Assembly: GCF_034092415.1 (NCBI RefSeq)
Contig: NZ_CP139304.1
Coordinates: 1,472,001-1,536,000 of the forward strand
DNA: 64,000 bases
Direction of reading: 5' to 3'
Source: Prochlorococcus sp. MIT 1341
GTDB taxonomy: Bacteria > Cyanobacteriota > Cyanobacteriia > PCC-6307 > Cyanobiaceae
Each line of letters starts with the position of its first letter. Within the stretch, counting starts at the first letter, position 1. Made by a program: the position numbers and the translations under genes. Shown here in pieces: positions 47,692-55,419 of this stretch. The notes under the pieces were generated by a model. It saw only the letters and a program-made list of their open reading frames with translations, was not told the origin of the DNA and did no database searches.

Positions 47692-48900
47692 TTGCTGAAT
47701 AATTCTCTCCCTTCTCGCCGCTTCGGCCGAACAGGTTTGGAAATGCCTGTACTTTCTTTAGGGAGTATGAGGTTTCAGCAGAGTTGGGATGATTTACCGT
47801 CTAGGGATATTGATAGTTCTTCTCAGAATAAGTTGGAGGAGATTCTTCGTCTTGCTGTGCGCAAAGGGTTTCACCATGTTGAAACTGCAAGGCATTACGG
47901 CACTTCAGAGCTACAACTTGGCTGGGCTTTGCGTAATGTCCCAGACTCTAAGAGGCTTCTTCAGACGAAAGTTCCTCCTAGGCAAGACCCGCACATCTTT
48001 GAGAGGGAATTAGAGCTTAGCTTTAAGAATTTGCAATGCGATTACTTGCATCTTTTAGCTATACATGGGTTAAACCATTCAGAGCATCTCGAACAAACAT
48101 TAAGGCCGGGTGGATGTATGGAAGTAGTGCGACAATGGCAATCAGAAGGACGGATTGGACATGTTGGTTTTTCAACTCATGGCCGTACAGATTTCATCCT
48201 GAAGGTTATTGAAACAGATCAATTTGATTACGTTAATCTTCATTGGTACTATATTAATCAAGACAATTCTTCGGCTATTCAAGCAGCAAAAGATAGAGAT
48301 CTTGGTGTTTTTATTATTAGCCCTACCGATAAGGGTGGCCATTTGCACACTCCATCCTCTTGCCTTGAAAAACTTTGTAGTCCTCTTCCTCCAATCGTTT
48401 TTAATGATCTTTTTTGTTTAGCGAACCCTCTGGTTCATACTATTAGTGTTGGGTTAGCGTGTCCAGGTGATATAGATAATCATCTTGAGGCCGTAAAGCT
48501 TTTACCACAAGCAAATCAGTTGGTAGCGCCTATTCATAATCGTTTAACAGAAGCTGCCCGCCTTTCACTTGGAGATGACTGGTTGGGAACTTGGAGGGTT
48601 GGTTTACCTTCTTGGGAGGACACACCCGGAGGAATAAACCTTACAGTTTTGCTTTGGCTGCACAATCTTATTGAGTCTTGGGAAATGGAGAATTTTGCAA
48701 AAGCTCGTTATTCTCTTTTAGGAAATGGAGGTCATTGGTTCCCAGGGGAGAATGCAGATCTTTTGGATAAGGAAGTTAGCCAAAGAGACTTAGAAAAGGC
48801 CCTTGAAGAAAGTCCTTGGGGAAAGGAGATACCATTAATATTGCGAAAATTAAAGAAAAGGCTTGGCGGTGGATCAAAGCAAAGACTCGGGAAATATTAA
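47692..48900 (+). CDS. Aldo/keto reductase family protein
   Basis: The 402-residue protein has a TIM-barrel AKR domain (residues about 8-300) with VETARHYGTSE near 62-72 (catalytic Tyr), QTKVPPR near 92 (Lys), and HLLAIHG near 121 (His). The C-terminal 100 residues are an extra helical part. The start is TTG at 47692, 8 bp after the ferredoxin stop. AKRs of this size often work with NADPH; the substrate is unknown. It converges with rsmG, overlapping by 4 bp. Confidence 0.85.
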   Translation: MLNNSLPSRRFGRTGLEMPVLSLGSMRFQQSWDDLPSRDIDSSSQNKLEEILRLAVRKGFHHVETARHYGTSELQLGWALRNVPDSKRLLQTKVPPRQDPHIFERELELSFKNLQCDYLHLLAIHGLNHSEHLEQTLRPGGCMEVVRQWQSEGRIGHVGFSTHGRTDFILKVIETDQFDYVNLHWYYINQDNSSAIQAAKDRDLGVFIISPTDKGGHLHTPSSCLEKLCSPLPPIVFNDLFCLANPLVHTISVGLACPGDIDNHLEAVKLLPQANQLVAPIHNRLTEAARLSLGDDWLGTWRVGLPSWEDTPGGINLTVLLWLHNLIESWEMENFAKARYSLLGNGGHWFPGENADLLDKEVSQRDLEKALEESPWGKEIPLILRKLKKRLGGGSKQRLGKY

Positions 48901-49640
48901 TTACCAAGAGGATGTTTCGACGGGATTCCAACTTTTCGAGGATATTTCATAGGGCAACTTGCTATAGCCTTTAGTCGTATTTGATGACGCAAACCTAGTT
49001 TATAGGGAAGATGTTGTATTTCTATTTTGATGAGATCTGCTTTTAGAAGCTTGATGGCTTTTGTTAGATTGACCTTATCATCATTGGTCCATTTCCCTCT
49101 AAAAAGTATTGCTTCTCCAGTGTGATTTAGGAGTGGGATCAGATATTCAGCGACTATTGGTGCAGGGGCGACTGCTCGCGCCATAGCGATATCAAACATT
49201 GATCTATAGCTCTTGTTTTGTCCTGTTATCTCTGCTCTTTCATTTAGAATTTTTACTCGTGAACTTATCCCAATTTCTTCAATCATATTTTTTAGAATAC
49301 GTGTTTTCTTGGAAGCAGCATCAACCAAAGTGAATTGAGAATTTGGCAGAGCTATTGCTATTGCTAGCCCAGGGAAACCACATCCACTGCCTATATCTAT
49401 GCATCGAAGTGACCTGAGAGGATTGGTTAGTTCTTTCTTTAAAGGCCAAAGGCTGTCAAAAATTTGACCTACCCAATAATCTTCATTGTGTATAAGTCGA
49501 GTTAGATTGACACGTTGATTCCATGCTTTAAGAAGCTTTTGAATGCTTATCATTTGCTCTAATTGTTTTGATGAGGGTTCCCATCCAAGGGCTTCCCATA
49601 GACCGAAGCCATGATTTTCTAACCAAATTTGCTTCGACAT
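48897..49640 (-). CDS. rsmG: 16S rRNA m7G527 methyltransferase
   Basis: RsmG (GidB) methylates G527 in the 530 loop of 16S rRNA. The 247-residue protein has the SAM-binding motif CIDIGSGCGFPGLAIAI near residues 95-111, then the LVDAASKKTRIL and MARAVAP segments. The C-terminal extension (about 220-247) is basic. It is on the minus strand, facing the AKR gene and divergent from the J-protein gene. Confidence 0.94.
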   Translation of the reverse strand: MSKQIWLENHGFGLWEALGWEPSSKQLEQMISIQKLLKAWNQRVNLTRLIHNEDYWVGQIFDSLWPLKKELTNPLRSLRCIDIGSGCGFPGLAIAIALPNSQFTLVDAASKKTRILKNMIEEIGISSRVKILNERAEITGQNKSYRSMFDIAMARAVAPAPIVAEYLIPLLNHTGEAILFRGKWTNDDKVNLTKAIKLLKADLIKIEIQHLPYKLGLRHQIRLKAIASCPMKYPRKVGIPSKHPLGN

Positions 49641-49720
49641 TGTTGAGAAGTTTCAGTTTTTGTAGGCTTCTTGGCAGATTAGAGCTTGATTAGGAACCAT
49701 TCTTTAGGAGTTTTGAGGAT

Positions 49721-50203
49721 TTGCCGTTCACCCGTGATTATTACGACTTGCTTGGCGTTCCTAGGTCTGCTGATGCATCCACTTTGAGAAGAGCATTTCA
49801 TAAACAAAGTAAAGTTTTCCACCCTGATACGACATCTCTTCCTTCTAGTCAAGCGGCGGAGAAGTTTCAATTGCTCTGCGAAGCTTACGACCTTCTTATA
49901 GATCCTAAAAGGCGAAAATCTTATGATGACAATCTTTCGGATCAGAAAATTTCTGAAAAAACTCTTTTTAAGGAAGAACTTTTCAGTAAGTCCTCATCTT
50001 TTAATGGACTAAAAAAAAAGGAGGTTCTTCGTCCTCTTTCTGGAGGAGAGTTGTTTTCATTGATCCTTTTGGGAGCAACATTTTTTCTTAGCTTGATCAT
50101 TTGCCTCATAGTTCTTTTCACGAAAGGTACTGAGGTACAAATCCTGCCGAGTTGGCTAATCGCAGATCAGACTTTTGATCAAATAAGGCAAGTTTCTAGT
50201 TAG
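49721..50203 (+). CDS. Membrane-anchored J-domain protein
   Basis: The 160-residue protein has an N-terminal J-domain (residues 5-71: DYYDLLGVPRSAD and the HPD motif at 34-36) and a single C-terminal membrane helix (about 111-133). There is no Gly/Phe region or zinc finger, so it is a type III DnaJ that would recruit DnaK to a membrane. The start is TTG at 49721 with GGAG and GAGG sites 5-15 nt upstream. Its stop overlaps a terminator-like hairpin. Confidence 0.87.
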   Translation: MPFTRDYYDLLGVPRSADASTLRRAFHKQSKVFHPDTTSLPSSQAAEKFQLLCEAYDLLIDPKRRKSYDDNLSDQKISEKTLFKEELFSKSSSFNGLKKKEVLRPLSGGELFSLILLGATFFLSLIICLIVLFTKGTEVQILPSWLIADQTFDQIRQVSS

Positions 50204-50234
50204 GTATATTTATTTGATCAAAATAAATATACCT
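50202..50234. terminator. Bidirectional terminator between the J-protein gene and bioA
   Basis: AGGTATATTTATTT (50202-50215) pairs perfectly with AAATAAATATACCT (50221-50234) over a GATCA loop. The left arm includes the last two bases of the J-protein stop codon, and TTATTT follows on the right. It sits between convergent genes, so it may act on both strands, although the stem is AT-rich and weaker than the psbA terminator. Confidence 0.6.
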
Positions 50235-50301
50235 TTATTTGAAATAAGTTGGCTGCAGCTGTGCCTAGATTTATTTGAATTTGCTTGCTTTACAAGGTTA
50301 T

Positions 50302-51627
50302 CTATAGATCGTCAATTATATCACTTATCACTGAATAGCATTTTTCTAGTTGTGAGTCGCTTATGCATAGAGGGGGCATTAAATAAATCACATTTCCAAG
50401 GGGCCTAATGAAAACACCTTTTTCCATTGCACGCTTCTTGATAGTTAATCTAGCTTTATTTAGATACCCTTTCTCTCCTCTATTGCAAAGATTAAATGCG
50501 GAAATATTTCCAATCAATCTTGGCTTCTCGATGTTTTCTTTCCTTGAAATCCTTTCAACATAGGGACGGTGTCTATTCTCAAAGTTCTCGTACATTTCTG
50601 GAGACTTCTCTAGTAGATCTAGGCTTGCATTAGCTGCAGCACAACCAAGAGGGTTTGCTGTAAAGCTATGCCCATGCCAGAAAGTATGTTTAGGGTCTTC
50701 ACTAAGAAATTTTTCGAATATTTTCTCTTTCGCCAGTGTGATCCCCATCGGTAAGAAGCCTCCTGTGAGGCCTTTTGATATAGCCATTAGATCTGGAGAA
50801 ATGCCGGCATTTAGAGATGCAAAAAGTTTTCCAGTTCTCCCAAAACCAGTGAGAACTTCATCAGCAATAAGAAGAGCTCCAGATTCTTGAACTACCCTTT
50901 GGACATCTAGTAAGAATTTTTTTCTTACTATTTTCATACCGCCAGCACCTTGAATTAATGGCTCAAGTATTACAGCTGCTGTAGGGGTTAAGAGGTGTTT
51001 TTTAAGTTTAGTTAAGGCCAGCCTTTCATGAGTTTCTATTTCTTCATTCCCCCACCAATCTTCTGGCCATGGAACTCTTTTAACAGGAAACAGCATTTTT
51101 TCAAAAGGTGCATTGAATAGATTTCGTTCACCGACAGACATTGCTCCAAAAGTATCTCCATGGTAGGCACCTTCGAAGGCAATAATTTGAGTACGATTTT
51201 CCCTATTGTTTTGCCAGAATTGACAGGCAATCTTTATGGCTACTTCAACTGCTGTTGACCCATTATCTGAGAAGAATAAGCGTTCAAGTTTAGTTAGACG
51301 ATAAAGCCTTTCGGCTAAATATTCGGCTTGAGGGTGAAGGAAATCAGCAAAAATAACCTGTTCCAGTTTACTTGCCTGCTCGGAGACTGCCTTTGCTATA
51401 TAAGGATTGGAGTGACCATGAAGTGTAACCCACCAGCTGCTAATAGCATCTATTAGAGGTAAGCCTCCCTCTCTGTATAAAAGGGCGCCTTTCCCAGTGA
51501 CTACACGATCAGGGGGGCTTGAGAGCGCTATTTGTGTAAATGGTGGCCAAATATGCTGATTCCAGTCTTGGTTGAGAGCTTGAGATGGGTTTTTGAAATT
51601 TATTTCGGTGTTTTGTTTTTTTGACAT
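50302..51627 (-). CDS. bioA: Adenosylmethionine-8-amino-7-oxononanoate aminotransferase
   Basis: BioA makes 7,8-diaminopelargonate from KAPA using SAM as the amino donor. The ATG at 51627 gives 441 residues starting MSKKQNTE; the longer frame upstream (24 more residues) has no BioA character. The family motifs are present: HIWPPFTQ near the N-terminus, SWWVTLHGHSNP, GAYHGDTFGAMSVG, LIADEVLTGFGRTG and the PLP-binding LMAISKGLTGG. It lies 256 bp downstream of the small peptide gene of the biotin cluster and may have its own promoter. Confidence 0.95.
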   Translation of the reverse strand: MSKKQNTEINFKNPSQALNQDWNQHIWPPFTQIALSSPPDRVVTGKGALLYREGGLPLIDAISSWWVTLHGHSNPYIAKAVSEQASKLEQVIFADFLHPQAEYLAERLYRLTKLERLFFSDNGSTAVEVAIKIACQFWQNNRENRTQIIAFEGAYHGDTFGAMSVGERNLFNAPFEKMLFPVKRVPWPEDWWGNEEIETHERLALTKLKKHLLTPTAAVILEPLIQGAGGMKIVRKKFLLDVQRVVQESGALLIADEVLTGFGRTGKLFASLNAGISPDLMAISKGLTGGFLPMGITLAKEKIFEKFLSEDPKHTFWHGHSFTANPLGCAAANASLDLLEKSPEMYENFENRHRPYVERISRKENIEKPRLIGNISAFNLCNRGEKGYLNKARLTIKKRAMEKGVFIRPLGNVIYLMPPLCISDSQLEKCYSVISDIIDDL

Positions 51628-51882
51628 TTTAAATCGGATTTTTTGATCAGTACTTTTGGAAAAAGCAGATAGGAATTGCCTTCGTACTCGCCCTACCATT
51701 TTGATAGCACAGGAGAAAGTCTAATGCATCATTTCTGAGAATAAAATCACCTGGATTAACTTTATTGGCTTCCAATAATGATTAATTTAGGAAAGACTTG
51801 TTTCAGTAGGGCTAAGTACGAGGTTGTGATAATCTATGTGGTAAATATGTTCTCACGCCTTGGCATTTTTAAAATGCATTTC
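51628..51882 (-). other. Gap between the small peptide gene and bioA
   Basis: This 255-bp stretch holds no supported gene. A 24-codon plus-strand frame (51848-51922) is hydrophobic but has no context. The gap likely includes a promoter for bioA, because the rest of the bio cluster is tightly overlapped. No terminator or binding site was convincing. Confidence 0.4.
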
Positions 51883-52038
51883 TTAATAGCAGTGTTTTCT
51901 ACTGTTCTTTATATCTTTTGAAAGCTGATTACATTCCACTAAATGAATGAGATTTTCTTCTATATCTGTTAGAAGAACAAGTATACCGCTGCAGAGAATA
52001 GCGACGGTAAAAGTGGCCAATATTTGGCGATTATTCAT
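51883..52038 (-). CDS. Predicted 51-residue one-helix protein in the bio cluster
   Basis: The ATG at 52038 overlaps the end of bioD and has an AAGGGGG ribosome-binding site 4 nt upstream. The product begins MNNRQILATFTVAILCSGIL with one membrane helix (about 5-24), then a soluble tail rich in Glu, Asn and Lys with two cysteines. No family was recognised. The strong RBS and overlap argue for a real gene translated with bioD. Its place between bioD and bioA is curious, but a link to biotin is unproven. Confidence 0.55.
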   Translation of the reverse strand: MNNRQILATFTVAILCSGILVLLTDIEENLIHLVECNQLSKDIKNSRKHCY

Positions 52039-52693
52039 ATTCCCCCTTGAGGAGCTCATTGAACTTAGAACGAAGATTTTGTTTATGCCATTGCTTTGAA
52101 AGATTTTCAGCATTTAGAGGTTTTAATTGTGGTAATTCTGCGATTACAGGGATTTTACCTATTTTTTCAAGGGTTTTAGGATTATTTGGATGATGGGGAC
52201 CGTTCAAAATAATTCCTAATACTGGTATCTTTCGTAAATGAAGAGCCTCTAAACTTAGAAGAGTGTGGTTGAGAGTACCAAGACCACTTCGGGCAACAAG
52301 AATAACTGGAGATTTCCATTGTTCTATTAGTTTGATTTGTAAAAAGTCATAAGTTAGTGGAACCATTAACCCCCCAGCTGTCTCTACTACAATTGTTTGA
52401 GTGTTGTTTGGAAGAACGATCAGTTCAGGTTTTATTAAAGAATCTTCCATTTCTGCTGCCCAGTGAGGAGATACAGGTGCTTTTAGGTTGAAAGTTTCAG
52501 GGAGCCATCTTCCCTCTGGTAGCTTTAGTAATTCGCATACCCTGCCCCTATCTCCACCACCATCAAGCCCACTTTGAATAGGTTTCCAATAGGTTGCATT
52601 TAGCCCTTGAACAAGTAGCGCACTGACTACAGTTTTCCCTACATCAGTACCTGTACCGCATACAATAATGTTTTTGCTTCTTTTGGTATTCAT
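52031..52693 (-). CDS. bioD: Dethiobiotin synthetase
   Basis: BioD carboxylates diaminopelargonate to dethiobiotin with ATP. The ATG at 52693 overlaps the bioC stop by 4 nt and gives 220 residues starting MNTKRSKNIIVCGTGTDVGKT, with the P-loop at residues 11-21. Later motifs WKPIQSG near 34 and ETAGGLMVPL near 106 are typical. A longer frame with 14 more residues is rejected. It is followed by an overlapping small gene. Confidence 0.94.
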   Translation of the reverse strand: MNTKRSKNIIVCGTGTDVGKTVVSALLVQGLNATYWKPIQSGLDGGGDRGRVCELLKLPEGRWLPETFNLKAPVSPHWAAEMEDSLIKPELIVLPNNTQTIVVETAGGLMVPLTYDFLQIKLIEQWKSPVILVARSGLGTLNHTLLSLEALHLRKIPVLGIILNGPHHPNNPKTLEKIGKIPVIAELPQLKPLNAENLSKQWHKQNLRSKFNELLKGEYE

Positions 52694-53442
52694 CGTTTTA
52701 GAATGATGATCTGGATGCGCCAGGTTAGAGCACATTTTTTCTCAAGAGATCTTTTCCACGAATTGCTAAGTCTTCTCCACTCCTTAATACTTAAGGGCTT
52801 GTTCTTACTGGTTTGTCCGCCAACTCTTCGCATTGTTTTTAAAAGAGATGGGGCGTCATTGGCATATTGAGTAAAGCTATGTATTTTGCGGTATTGGATG
52901 CAATGTTTTGGTATTTCGTTGAGTAATGATTTTGGATTAGGTAATGGCAGGGCTGTACAAGGTACTTTTGCGTTATTTGAAGCTTGATACCATTCTGGAA
53001 AGCTTCCATCTACAGGAACTGCTAGTGCCAGGAAGCCTCCTGATGCAAGAGAATAGAACCATTCATTTAGTTTACGGGGGGGATCTTCGAGCCAGTGAAG
53101 AGTGAAACTTGAGGCGAGTAAACTGGGCAATGTTTCTAGATTTGGAAGACCCTCGCTTAAATCCCAAAGTCTTGTGTGAGAAAGCCTTTTAGTTCTTGAG
53201 AGCATTTCATTGCTCCCATCAATTCTTAATACTTGTTGAGCGGGATTTAATTCTTCAAGTGCATCTGCAAGTAGACCAGTCCCTGCCCCCAGATCAACCC
53301 AAAGACCTTTAGGCATTTTGTTTCTTGTACATATTTTCGCAAGTCGCCAGGCAATTGCAATTTGTAGCTTGGCGTTCTCATTGTATGAGATAGCAGCTTT
53401 GTCAAAGTTTTCTATTACTTCCTGATGCCACAGTTGTTTCAT
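52690..53442 (-). CDS. bioC: Malonyl-ACP O-methyltransferase
   Basis: BioC methylates malonyl-ACP so that fatty acid synthesis builds pimeloyl-ACP methyl ester. The 250-residue class I methyltransferase has WVDLGAGTGLLADAL near residues 48-62, the VLRIDGSNEML segment and a C-terminal half lacking other domains. It overlaps bioK upstream and bioD downstream by 4 nt each, a tight translational chain. The assignment rests on fold plus context. Confidence 0.88.
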   Translation of the reverse strand: MKQLWHQEVIENFDKAAISYNENAKLQIAIAWRLAKICTRNKMPKGLWVDLGAGTGLLADALEELNPAQQVLRIDGSNEMLSRTKRLSHTRLWDLSEGLPNLETLPSLLASSFTLHWLEDPPRKLNEWFYSLASGGFLALAVPVDGSFPEWYQASNNAKVPCTALPLPNPKSLLNEIPKHCIQYRKIHSFTQYANDAPSLLKTMRRVGGQTSKNKPLSIKEWRRLSNSWKRSLEKKCALTWRIQIIILKR

Positions 53443-54155
53443 TTGGATGACTCCAACCAGTGCTCAATTCTTTCAATTAGACCATAAACTAATAAAGAAT
53501 GACCTACACCTTTAAGCCTCCATTCAGTAGGCTTGGTCTGTTGTTTTAGAGTTAATTCGTCTAGCAGGAACTGTTGAACCTCAGGGAGGACAATTGTATC
53601 TTCTTGTGCATTAACTACAAGCACTTTTGCTGCCTGAGATATTCCTTCAGGAAGACCACTAGTCCCAATTAGCAGGGTAAGGTCTTCTTGAAGTTTTTTT
53701 CTACCTTTGTTAGTCAGGGGTTTGTGGATAGGTCCTGAAGGGAGAGAATTCAGAGGGGCTGGGTAGGAAGCTTTTGTTAGGAAGTTGATTAGCATTTTTT
53801 GTTCTTCATCTGTCCCTAATTGGTTCTGCATCCCTTTTAAAGCTGCCAAAAGAGCTCGATTGTTTCTGCCGTTTGGGAGGAACCTGCTAAAGCTAGCCAG
53901 AAGCACAAGATGGGTGGCATGTGCATAAATCTTTTTGGGCACTAGATGAGGCCCAAGAGAATGAGCAATTACTACTCTTTTAATTTTTCCTGAGCTCGTT
54001 CCGATGCTCTGCCAACTTGGGGAAGACAAGGGAAGTTCTCCATAGCCTCTCTCTGCGCTTTGCCATTGCCACTCATTATCTCGAAAAAATCTTTCCCAAT
54101 TTTCCCAAGATGAGCTATCACTTCCCCAGCCATGCATTGCGTAAACTTCTTTCAT
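53439..54155 (-). CDS. bioK: Pimeloyl-ACP methyl ester esterase, BioK type
   Basis: The 238-residue alpha/beta hydrolase carries AHSLG with the nucleophile Ser66, a likely Asp186 and His219 near the C-terminus. It sits in the bioF-bioC gap where E. coli would need BioH. Known picocyanobacterial clusters encode BioK, which removes the methyl of pimeloyl-ACP methyl ester and ends chain elongation; I assign it by position and fold. It overlaps bioF and bioC by 4 nt each. Confidence 0.85.
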   Translation of the reverse strand: MKEVYAMHGWGSDSSSWENWERFFRDNEWQWQSAERGYGELPLSSPSWQSIGTSSGKIKRVVIAHSLGPHLVPKKIYAHATHLVLLASFSRFLPNGRNNRALLAALKGMQNQLGTDEEQKMLINFLTKASYPAPLNSLPSGPIHKPLTNKGRKKLQEDLTLLIGTSGLPEGISQAAKVLVVNAQEDTIVLPEVQQFLLDELTLKQQTKPTEWRLKGVGHSLLVYGLIERIEHWLESSK

Positions 54156-55291
54156 TTTTCTTTTAGGGCCTTAATGACTTTCTCTAAGGTTTGATCAGGC
54201 AGCTTTTTGCGAATAACAAGACGCAGTCTGGATGAGCCTTCTGGGACAGTGGGAGGTCTTATGGCTGCACTTAGTAAGCCTTTTCTTTCAAGTTGTTTTT
54301 GTTGGTAAAGAGTGGTCTCATCTGACCCCATCAAAATCGGAATAATTGGCCCTTCACCATTTGGAATTTCCCAGCCATTTTCTTTAAGCTTTATACGCCA
54401 TATCTTTGCCTGTTTTAGTAGCTCAATGCCCCAATGACTATTTTCTTTTATTAGGCTTAATGCAGCAAGAGCAGCAGAGGCTAATGGTGGCGCCAATGCA
54501 GTTGTATAACGAAACCCCCCACTGGTTTGGAGTAATTGTTCTCCAATTAAAGTGTTAGTTGCTAAGAATGCACCTCCGCTTCCAAAGGCTTTGCCGAAGG
54601 TCCCACTTATCATTACTAATGGATCCTCTATTGCATGGCTAAGACCTTTCCCTTTCGGCCCCATTATGCCAAGCGCATGTGCTTCATCTACAAGCATCTT
54701 TGCTCCATATTGATCACATAAACATGTCATCTTTTTTAGATCAGGACTTGTTCCTTGCATGCTAAATAGACTTTCAGTAACCACTAAAGGTTTGGATTTA
54801 GGATCTCTTTTTGTGCATCTTTGAAGGCATCTTTCTAAATCTTCACAGCTATTATGTGCAAATCGATGTAATTTAGCTCCAGCGGCTTTTATTCCTACTA
54901 GAAGAGAATAGTGGCATAATCTATCTGCAATTATTGGTGTTTGCCGATTGGCTAATGCCATCACAGCAGCAATATTAGCTTGGAATCCACTTGGGAAGAG
55001 GAAGACTTTTTCTCTCCCAAGCCAATCAGAAAGTGCACTCTCGAGAGATTGATGAATTAGTCGACTGCCTGTGACAAATCTAGAGCCACCTGCTCCAACA
55101 CCTTCCTGAGAGGAGGATTCTTGGGCTGCTTGGATTACTACAGGATGTCGACTTAGACCCAGATAGTCATTGCTGGCAAGGTCAATTAGTGATTGTGACT
55201 GTTTGGAATCATTAGCAAAAAATTCTGCTTCCCTAGGTCCCGGCCTCAAAATCCTGAGATGACGAAGTCTTGATTGAGGGATATCAGGCAT
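54152..55291 (-). CDS. bioF: 8-amino-7-oxononanoate synthase
   Basis: BioF condenses pimeloyl-ACP with alanine to form KAPA. The 379-residue PLP enzyme has DLASNDYLGLSRHP near 37-50, GVGAGGSRFVTGS near 64-76, VDEAHALGIMG near 201-211, and the Schiff-base Lys234 in TFGKAFGSGG. It is the first gene of bioF-bioK-bioC-bioD, and each next gene overlaps the previous by 4 nt. Its start is divergent from the helicase gene by 128 bp. Confidence 0.95.
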   Translation of the reverse strand: MPDIPQSRLRHLRILRPGPREAEFFANDSKQSQSLIDLASNDYLGLSRHPVVIQAAQESSSQEGVGAGGSRFVTGSRLIHQSLESALSDWLGREKVFLFPSGFQANIAAVMALANRQTPIIADRLCHYSLLVGIKAAGAKLHRFAHNSCEDLERCLQRCTKRDPKSKPLVVTESLFSMQGTSPDLKKMTCLCDQYGAKMLVDEAHALGIMGPKGKGLSHAIEDPLVMISGTFGKAFGSGGAFLATNTLIGEQLLQTSGGFRYTTALAPPLASAALAALSLIKENSHWGIELLKQAKIWRIKLKENGWEIPNGEGPIIPILMGSDETTLYQQKQLERKGLLSAAIRPPTVPEGSSRLRLVIRKKLPDQTLEKVIKALKEK

Positions 55292-55419
55292 TGTTTCTAA
55301 TTCGAAAAAGGCTTCTGGGAAAGGGGCTCTTGGTAAAAGAAACTTTGAGCGTTGTGCATAAAGGAGCTTTTGGGTCTGATTTCTTTATTTTGCTTACTAG
55401 GATTGAATCTATGAGCTAA

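Noticed and set aside
51848-51922. 24-residue hydrophobic frame upstream of bioA on the plus strand
   Set aside because: It overlaps the end of the small bio-cluster peptide gene on the other strand and resembles no known small photosynthesis subunit.
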